Shown one piece after another: positions 11,201 to 20,200 of a stretch of DNA of 22,177 nucleotides. The stretch is taken from NCBI GenBank assembly GCA_009801015.1, contig VHZZ01005825.1:28985-51161 (forward strand). The letters run 5' to 3'. The notes below the pieces were generated by a model that searched no databases, had not been told where the DNA came from, and saw nothing but the letters and a program-made list of their open reading frames with translations. The first letter of the stretch is position 1, and each line of letters starts with the position of its first letter. The translations under genes and the position numbers were made by a program. This DNA comes from Silene noctiflora. Lineage: Eukaryota > Streptophyta > Magnoliopsida > Caryophyllales > Caryophyllaceae.

Positions 11201-14200
11201 TGTGTCGTGGGTTGGATGAAATTTGGTGGTAGGGGTTGTGTTTGGTGGGTCATGGTGGTTGTGGGGTTAATGTGGTGATGTTTCGTCGGTGGTGGTGGGC
11301 TCTGGTGGCGGTTGTTGGTGACATGGGGTGGTGGCGGGTTCCAGTGGTGGTGGTGGGGTGGCGCTGTAGCGGTTGTAATGGTGAGTGACTGAATGAAGGT
11401 GAAAGATTAGAAGGTGGTTTGAAAATGGTGTGGGATGGCCGAGATTGATTTAGTCTTAGGTTTGGGTATTCCAATCCTAGGTCGATACCATCTTGATAAA
11501 TAGATTTTATTCCAACCCAAAACTGTAAATTTTTTTTAAACATTATTTTAGAAAAAGATTCAAACTCACTCAGGGCCGTTACACCAGAAAAAGAAAAATC
11601 AAAGAAAGAAATTTCAAAATTCTAATGTTTTAATGAACAGCTTTTCTCCATGTCCTTTCTTTTTATTTTTTTTCCACCTCTTTTGAAAAATAAAAACAAC
11701 AACAACAACAACAACATTAGACCCTTAATCCCAAATTGATTTGGGGTCGCTGACATGAATCATCTTTTAGAACCATCTCGGGCTGATTGTACACCTCAAT
11801 GCAAAAATATAGAAAAAGTAGAGTGAAAAGCAAAACTCAGATTTATTTTATAAAAGCTTAGAATTTAAATCTACGATAAAAATTAAAACGATGTTTTGAA
11901 TAATCGAAGTAAAAAAATTAATGTTACGGAATACCTTAAAAGTAAACCAAGTAAGAAAGTTTTTTGTAATAAATTCGAAAAGAACATATGATTTCTTTAA
12001 ATTAAAATAAAAACACTAAAATATTTCAAATAAGAGCATATACTAAAAATCCACATGCATCATTTCCTTTCATTGTACCCTCTCCAGAGATATATCCTAA
12101 TTTTCTCATTTGCTGTACTTTGTTCTCTGTAGATTGAATGGAGTATTAAAGGTGGTTCTTTGAGAAACATTGACTCGGCCCGTGTTTCAATCCCTTCTAC
12201 GTTGAAGTTTGATGGCTCAAAGAAATGGTAAGCTTGTCAGTTGAGAATTTACATTCTGCTAAATTAATTTCAAATTTTTGACTTTTTGTCCCTTGCCGCG
12301 TAGAAAACATGATTGCTTGTATTTTTCTTAAAAGGTCTAGACTGGTTTAGATGGTTCTTTGGTTGTCAAGATGCAGGTAGTCTTGGAAAATGCATGTACT
12401 GAGTCTTGCTGTAACATTTGTTTGTACATTCTGAGCTGTGTGGTTCAAGTAAGAAGGCAAGCATTAGTGAACATGGGCAACTCCTTGGTGATGTAATATG
12501 CTACTCCAAAGAAACCAAGTTTAGCCTCAAATAAGTAGAGCATCTCGTTGAAGTAATAAGTTTGTACATTCGGAGTAGCTCCCGGGATGTTTATTAAAGT
12601 AGGGTAGTTGCTTGTGTGGCTCAAGAAAAAAAGGCAAGCATTTGTGGACAAGGACAACTCCTTGTTGAAGTAATTTATTTCTCCAAAGAAACTAAATTGA
12701 CCTAGATTATATAAAGGAAGACAAACTGAGCCCTGGTAGTGCGTAGCTCCTATTTGAACCTGAAGTTACCAAGCAAAATTCAAGCTGTCTCGGTCAACGT
12801 GCTTACAAAGAGACACCCAACGTAATAACAGACTTGTAGTTAGGTCAGCCTTCTCCATTACCCATCTTCATTCATCTGACGAAATATTCTCTTATATGAT
12901 ATTATTGTTTAATGAATTATTCAATAGATTTTTCTAAGGAAGCGAATTTCAAATAATTTTAACAAAAGGTTTCAATTTTTTTCGTAAATCTTTCTAACTA
13001 AAAAATGAAGCTTGGTACATCATTATCTTATTAAAAAACTGATTGAGACCTGCGCTTGAGGGTTTTGCAGACGTCGTTCTGGGATTTAAAGTTAAAACAT
13101 GAATTAGTTGTCGGTAGGTCACGGGCCATATAGAATAGCTGATCGAGATTTGACATGATGCATGTATAATGATACATACAATTCAAATGCTTTTATTATA
13201 TCATGTGTCCTACTTTTGTAATATTCACTTTAACCTTTCAATTCTACTGCAGTTATGTTCACCGAGCCTGCCTTGAAGAAACAGAAAAGTATTGGAGAGG
13301 CTGGTATGCGTTTTTTATGCTTAAAAAAAAATTTAACAATTAATGTGTGTTTTGAGAGCATTGTTAATTTTAGGGGGTAAGACCGTAAGAGTGTAAGACA
13401 GCACACGGAAGCTACTACAGATTCAATTCTGTGTGTGTGTGTGCGCGCGCGCGCGCGCGCGTCTCTTTGCTCTTATGGAGGAGAATTTTAGTCTTAACAA
13501 TTGCTTTTGCATAAAATATGCCCCCTCCATTTTTTCTGTGGGTTATGCTCAATCATGGACATAATTGACCATTATACCCTTGTCATTTATACCCCTTATT
13601 TTCCATTTTGTTCAATTCAATAAATCTCCCAATCTCCCACCAACTACCACCAACCAGCCACAATACCAACCCGTCACCGTCGCCCCCTCCCCTGAACACC
13701 AGCAGCAAAATCCGAAATCTAAAACCGAAACGAAATCAACTACATTCCAATAACAACCAGACTTTATACATTCTGTCATGTCAATCAAAACAGCTATCAT
13801 ATTGTTGATTTGCTGATCTGGTGGCGAACAAGGAGTTATATCAATGGGTTTAGGAAAAGGAAATTGAAGCTTCCTCCTATTGCATACGTTAGTTTGTATG
13901 TGGGAATTGCGACCCTGCAACGGTCTGACGACCGCCGCACATATTTTTTATTGACACTACTTTCTTTAAACCCTACTTTTATTAGTATAAACTAATTTAA
14001 TCTCCCTAATTTGATATATCATAGTTAATAAATTAGAATTACTACTAGATCGACATGAGAATTAACCTCTATAGTTGAGTAATTTGACAGATTTGATAAA
14101 TTTTGTGACGAGGAGAATTAGAGAGAGTTTGTTAATTTTTTTTATTTATTTATTTTTTTTTTTTTTTTTGGGGAAGGGTAAGGTATGGAAAATTAATGGC

Positions 14201-17200
14201 AAAAGGTCCATGAAAGAGTAATCTTTGTCCATAAAAGAGCAACTACGTTTTTTATTCCCATTACTATTTACCCACTTTTTAAGAAAAGTGTTAAAATTAC
14301 CAGACTAATCCACCCTCCTTTACATCAATCACCACTTACCCCCAGCCTAAACAATTCACCAACAACCACCGCCACCCAACCACCATGCAGCTCTTTCACC
14401 ATCACCACCGGCTGTTCCTCTGACCACCATTGTGCAACCCTTCACCACCACCACCCTTTTGTCCAACCACCATCTTTTTTACCGGCGGACTCTGCCAGCG
14501 ACAACCTAGCAAAAGCAGCCCAAACCCCCTAACTACACCCCACAACTCACAAAATGACCACCCAACCCCTCGACACCCCCACTAAACAGCCTGCTCACCG
14601 ACAAAGGAAAGCAGATCTAGAAGAAGGTGGATAAAATGAATAGAGACGTGGAAGAAAGAGAGTCGGGGAGTCGGAATGGGTGGCTGGCGAGAGGTGGTCG
14701 GCAAAGCGGGTCGGTCATGTTGTGGTAGTGTGAAATGAGGAAGAAGCCACGATCGGAGATGAATGTGGGTGGTGGTGTGAGAAAAGAGAAGGGAAGGAGC
14801 CGTGACTCGTAGGACTAGGGGTGATAATGAGACGAGAGTACGAGACAGCTTGCGAGCTCGGTCTCTCGGCTCGATAACTTAACGAGTCAAGCCGAGCTAA
14901 CGTTAGCTCAAGAAAAGCTCGCGAGCGGCTCCAACATGTGTGATAGATAATATCTTACTCTTGTTTTATAAAAATGGTTATCATGATTATATATTTTTAT
15001 AACACAAAATCAAATGTTATCATTGATTTACCCAATAATTTTATATATAACCTCGGAATCATGTTTTTGAAAATATCAAAGAAAAAAAAAACAATAACTT
15101 AACAATTATATATGGGCTTGAATTAAGCTCGAACTCGGGTTAAAGCTCGTGAGCATGGTAGTGAGGTTAATTTTTTCAAGCTTGGGTGATCTCGAGATTA
15201 GCTCGATTTTTGTTTCATGAGCACAAGCCGAGTAAGGCCAAGGTTAAGGTTGGGCTCGGCTCGGCTCGTTATCATCCCTATGCATGAGTGTCAAGGAATG
15301 AGGGTGCCGACGATGATGGCCAGAGAAGTTGACCGTTTAACCGTTGGAGAAGACGGTCGTAGGTCAACAAGTGTCATTGGTTAGTGAAGGCAGGAAATAG
15401 GTTGATAGATTAAATTATGGGTGGTGGGAAGAAAAAGAACTTCCCAAAAGGGAATACGGGAAAAAATAGACAAATCGAGGGAGTGTACTATTTTACTTGT
15501 AAATTAACTATTTTTGTTTTACCTAAAGCAATTACTTCATTATTCTCATATGTTCCACAAACTCAATTTTCAATTCAAATTTTAATGGAAGTTGAATAAG
15601 ATGAATGGTGCTATATATGTAAACTTTGTACTCCTTGCATGATTCTATTTTCTGTAGAAAGAATGAATTGATGACATGTGATCAAGTTTCTACTATTCTA
15701 AATAATTAGTAGTTGTGGACAATATATCGTTACTCCATAAGTGCTTATAATTTGCAAACATCAGGGGAAGCCACCTTCAAAGAATAAAATGGAAACTAGG
15801 TACTTCAACGAAAGGACATAAATATATAAAACATTGTACTATATAGTTTGGATGTATAAAGATGTTAATTAGTTGTCATATATAAATAATATAGGTAGGT
15901 TAGGTTTTTGAAACTATTATAAGATAAATAAATCAAGATTTCCTAAAAATGCTTTTTTTCATACTTCTTTAGATTTGTACTTTAATTAACGTATAATAAT
16001 GAACGTTTTTAATTGACATTCTAATCTAATATTTAATTTTTATTTAAATCTATAAGTATAATATAATTAGCAACCAATTGATATAAAATTAAATTTGATA
16101 AAGTAAGTAACGAAATGATTTAATGCAAATATGTAATATGTTTATTTAAATATATAAGCTCATAAAATTTTGAAAGTAGCAAAAGTAACTATGTTAGTAG
16201 CGAAAATAATTGTAGTAACATTGAATGTTTGTAAATATGATAATATTCACCCATGTGAGTAGTAAAAGTAACAATAATAGCGGCAGGAATAGTGAAAGTA
16301 ATAGTAGTAGCGACATGAGTAATGAAATTAACGGTATTAATGCGGAAGTAGTGAAAGTAACAATAGTGACGGCGAGAGTAGTGAATGTAACAATAGTAAC
16401 AGTGAATGTAGTGAAATAACAGTAGTAACAATGGGCCACATTATAAACAATTAGCTAACCAATCGATTTGAGGAAAATAATTTATTTATTTGAATATATA
16501 AGTTTGATAAAATTAACTGGGAATAACGAATTTAACAGTAAAATAGCAGTAAAAATAGCGGCAGCAGTAGTCAAAGAAACGATAATAACCGCTAGGGATG
16601 TCGGGAAAGTAATAATATTAATAGCGGGAGTAGTGAATGTGTTTCATAATTGATAAATTTTAATATTTTATCATAATTTCAAGATATATAATAGAAACTG
16701 TACTCCCTCCTATACATTCATTTCTTCCCTCTTTCCACATTGGGGTTAGTCGGATGTTTTTCCTTCTTTCCTTTTTTGCATGCGGGGTTGTGTGTTTTGT
16801 GTGGTCCAAATTTAATTGCATGTGGGGTTGTGTGTTTTGTGTGGTCCAAATTCATTTTCTTATTTCTTTTGCAAAAAATACAAGGGAAGAAATGAGTGAA
16901 TAGGAGGGAGAATTATAAACTGTAAATGTTTGAGTTAGGCAAGTCTAATGTAGTTTTATTTCATAGATTATAAACTTAAATGGTTAATAGAAGTAGTCTT
17001 GGCGGGGCCGGTACCAGAACTAATGTAGTAATAATCTTCAGACGACAACGGGTTCCATTGATTTATTTATCATATCCAGCTGCATATGTTACCTTTGGTT
17101 GCATATAAATTGTCTTTGGCACAAGTTATTAAAATTGGTAATGGGCAGCACATTAATAATAAGTTATCTCCCTGTGATTTAGTTTCTGCATCCTTTGAAC

Positions 17201-20200
17201 ATCAGTTTTTGGAGCTAACATATTGGTTCATTATACATTGCAGGTATGAGGGTCTTTCAGAAAAGTTCTTGTCATCTCCTGTTCCAAAACTGCTTCTTTT
17301 GGCAGGAACAGATAGACTTGACAGGTTTCAAACCTCCTCACCTGACAACTTCTGAATTATTTTGGTTCAACTGGAGTCTGGAGGTCCTTAAATATGAACC
17401 AGAAATCGTATGTTGTTGATATTAGGTTACGTGCATTGGCGCCGATAGGTCAAAACGTAACTGACTGTTTAACTTGGTACATGAATTGAATATTTGCATA
17501 TCATTGCATGTTAGCAATAAATTTAGAAAGTTTGTGGAAAAGAAAATCTCAGGAGAATTCTAATCTCATGGGAATCTGACACTTTCGCACTTGTATAGTA
17601 ATATGGCCTGCTAAGTAATTTTGCAAGTCTAAACAGGAATAGATTGATAATATTTTGCCTATTGAGATCTTTCTTCCTTAATTTGCATTTTAGTCATGAG
17701 TTTTGGTTGGAGATCTTTTGCATGTATTCATCTAAAAAAGCAGGGAACAGTTCACAGACATTAGTCTTAGAATCTATATGATAGCCCAGCTGACATATCA
17801 TGGTTGTCATAGTGGGAAAGCTTATACTTGTTAAATGTTACATCCTGTAGCTGTTGGACAGTTTGATTTCTCATTGTTCCGTGCTGCTTATTTTTGAGTG
17901 TCATTCATCATTCCATGTTAGGTATTGATGTCGGTGTTCTGTAAAGGACATGGGAAGGACCATAATTTGGCGTGTCCTTATTTTTCCATAGTGATTTTGT
18001 TTCTTTCCTGTGGATTCGGTTGATGTTTGTACGGCTATAGAAACGAATTCGAAATTCGCAAGTAAGAGCAGTCAGTTCAACACTACTTGCTTTCTGCACT
18101 TTCTGTGCTCTTGTGTTCTAGCATTTCCCTATATTTGCACTGGTTATACGCTCTCCTGTTTGGGTCATGTGTTAGCTAGCTCGTTCAGGTTAAAGATTGA
18201 ATGGATTGTTCTGCCACTTGAAAGTTTAAGGGTTCTGAGGGTTAGCTTTCGAATAGTTCCCAACTTGAGTAGTTGGGCTTTTACTCTTGGAAATAGGAGC
18301 TGTGCTTCTCGGTGTGTATTTCCTAACGCCATTTACCTAGAAGCTACGGAGGCTATGTCTGGACTGCAATGGATAATCATCTATTTGCCAAAGCCTAATA
18401 GAGGAGATTGCCAGTTTCTATATTATTCCAGTTTTCAATTCTAATGCACATCACCACTCACTTGGAAGACACGTCTGCTTAGATTCAAAAAGTGTGCTTC
18501 AGGCTCTTTTAATTGCAGGCCTCATTGAGGCACTAGCCAAAACGCCTAGGGACGTCTTAAGAGCGCCTTTTGCACAAGGTGTAGCCTTGTAGCTCAGGAG
18601 ACACACTAATAGGCAATTTCCTTTTTTTTTTCTAGTTCTTTTTATTATGCCGTTCTGAATGGCCTGTTATACCTAACTTATTCCTTACATGTTAACCCTC
18701 TATAAATTCCCACAAAGAGGTGGTTTTTGTATAATTGTTTTTGGAGAAATTACAAATTTGTTTGCAAAAGCAGGACGACGCATGTGCCTGAAGCGCACAT
18801 TTTCACCCCACATTGTCCCCACATGTGGATTTTTAGTACCTTTTTTTTTTTTTTTTTTTTTTTACCCATTTGAAGGGGAGAACTTTTCTGTTGGAGGCTT
18901 TTGAATCCAGCTTTTGGATAATATTCATGAATTATAAGAATGATTTTTACACCTCATTNTTTTTTTTTTTTTTTTTTTTTGGTGTTTCTTTAATTTTAAA
19001 AAATCTATTTGTTCTCTCTGGATTTATTACACGTTTTTAACAATAGCTTTCTTATATAATAATACTTGTGTACTTTTAAGGTATTCCCGACCATTAAGTT
19101 TTACTTCTATTTTCAAAAACCGTTTTAATCTTTATTCTCGATTTAAATTCTGTTTTTATAAAAGAAATCCGGGCTTCAATTTTAAAAGCTATAAGTTTAA
19201 CTTGACTTTTGTATTATGTTTCAGTCCCCATTTGTTTTTTTTTTCCACTTTTCCTTTTCTATATTTTCGCTTTTTGAACCCATGGATGGTTCTAAAGGAT
19301 GATTCATGTCGGCCGATCCCAATCATTTTGTGATTAAGGCTCTGTTGTTGTTGTTGTTGTTGTTGAAGCAGGAACTTAAAAAACTAGGATCTCCTCTGTT
19401 ATATTTAGCAAAATATTTAGTAAAACTTTGTGTCGCTTCTGCATTTTCATTTTTATTTCCTTTGAACTTGACCCCTTATCATTTTGAGCCTATGGTGCTA
19501 ACAGCTTTGTTATTGTTTTCTGCTGCAGAACACTCACTATTGGTCAAATGCAAGGCAAGTTTCAAATGGTAGTTGTCAGACATACAGGACATGCCATACA
19601 GGTTGATAAGTAATACTTGTGCATGTGGCCATAGTTTAACTTTATTTGCCTTTATCTTTCATGTATGCTCAAGAATTGTGGAGAAAATGTTTAAGCTTCA
19701 TGAATGTCTTTTCAGGAAGACGTCCCAGAGGAATTTGCTACTCTTGTGCTCAATTTCATTTCTAGAAATCGGATAGGTTTCCATGGAATAGAGGTTGGTT
19801 TCTGTATTTCTATCTTTTACGTGTGTTGTTTGAAAAGCAGGTTTGAACCTTCAAATGAATTTGATTAAAAATATAGCAGTGTCAATATATCAATGATTAT
19901 TCTATGGGTGAAAGTCAAGTTTGCTGAAGAATGAACGTTTGTGCATAATTTTGGTTGATATCTACAACTTGGCATGGGCGGAAGAGATGAACGAGTCCAA
20001 TTTCTATTTCTAGGAAAGTTCTAAAACTGGTTTATTTGGGACTTCACATGGAAAAACCCAATAGTTGTACATTTATCTTAAAGGTTGACAAAGATGCTGA
20101 TAGATTTCGGCACATTTAACGTTGTGGCCATAAGGCTCCAACCTGAAGAGTCAATAACTAACAAAGGAGTCAATTGTAGAGCTGGTAAGATCTGACATTT

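Noticed and set aside
11093-11543. ORFs rich in Gly/Val/Trp or His/Pro/Thr on both strands
   Set aside because: They follow from GGTGG/CCACC composition of the foldback element.
13565-13995. Overlapping ORFs on both strands in intron 9
   Set aside because: They overlap the CCACC-rich repeat and show no conserved motif.
16189-16439. Overlapping ORFs on both strands rich in Val/Thr or Leu/Tyr
   Set aside because: Produced by the 30-bp periodic array, whose period is a multiple of three.
18010-18444. Longest ORF of the window, 144 codons, in intron 10
   Set aside because: No recognisable domain, cysteine- and leucine-rich without pattern, lies wholly within an intron. Chance cannot be excluded, but nothing supports a gene.
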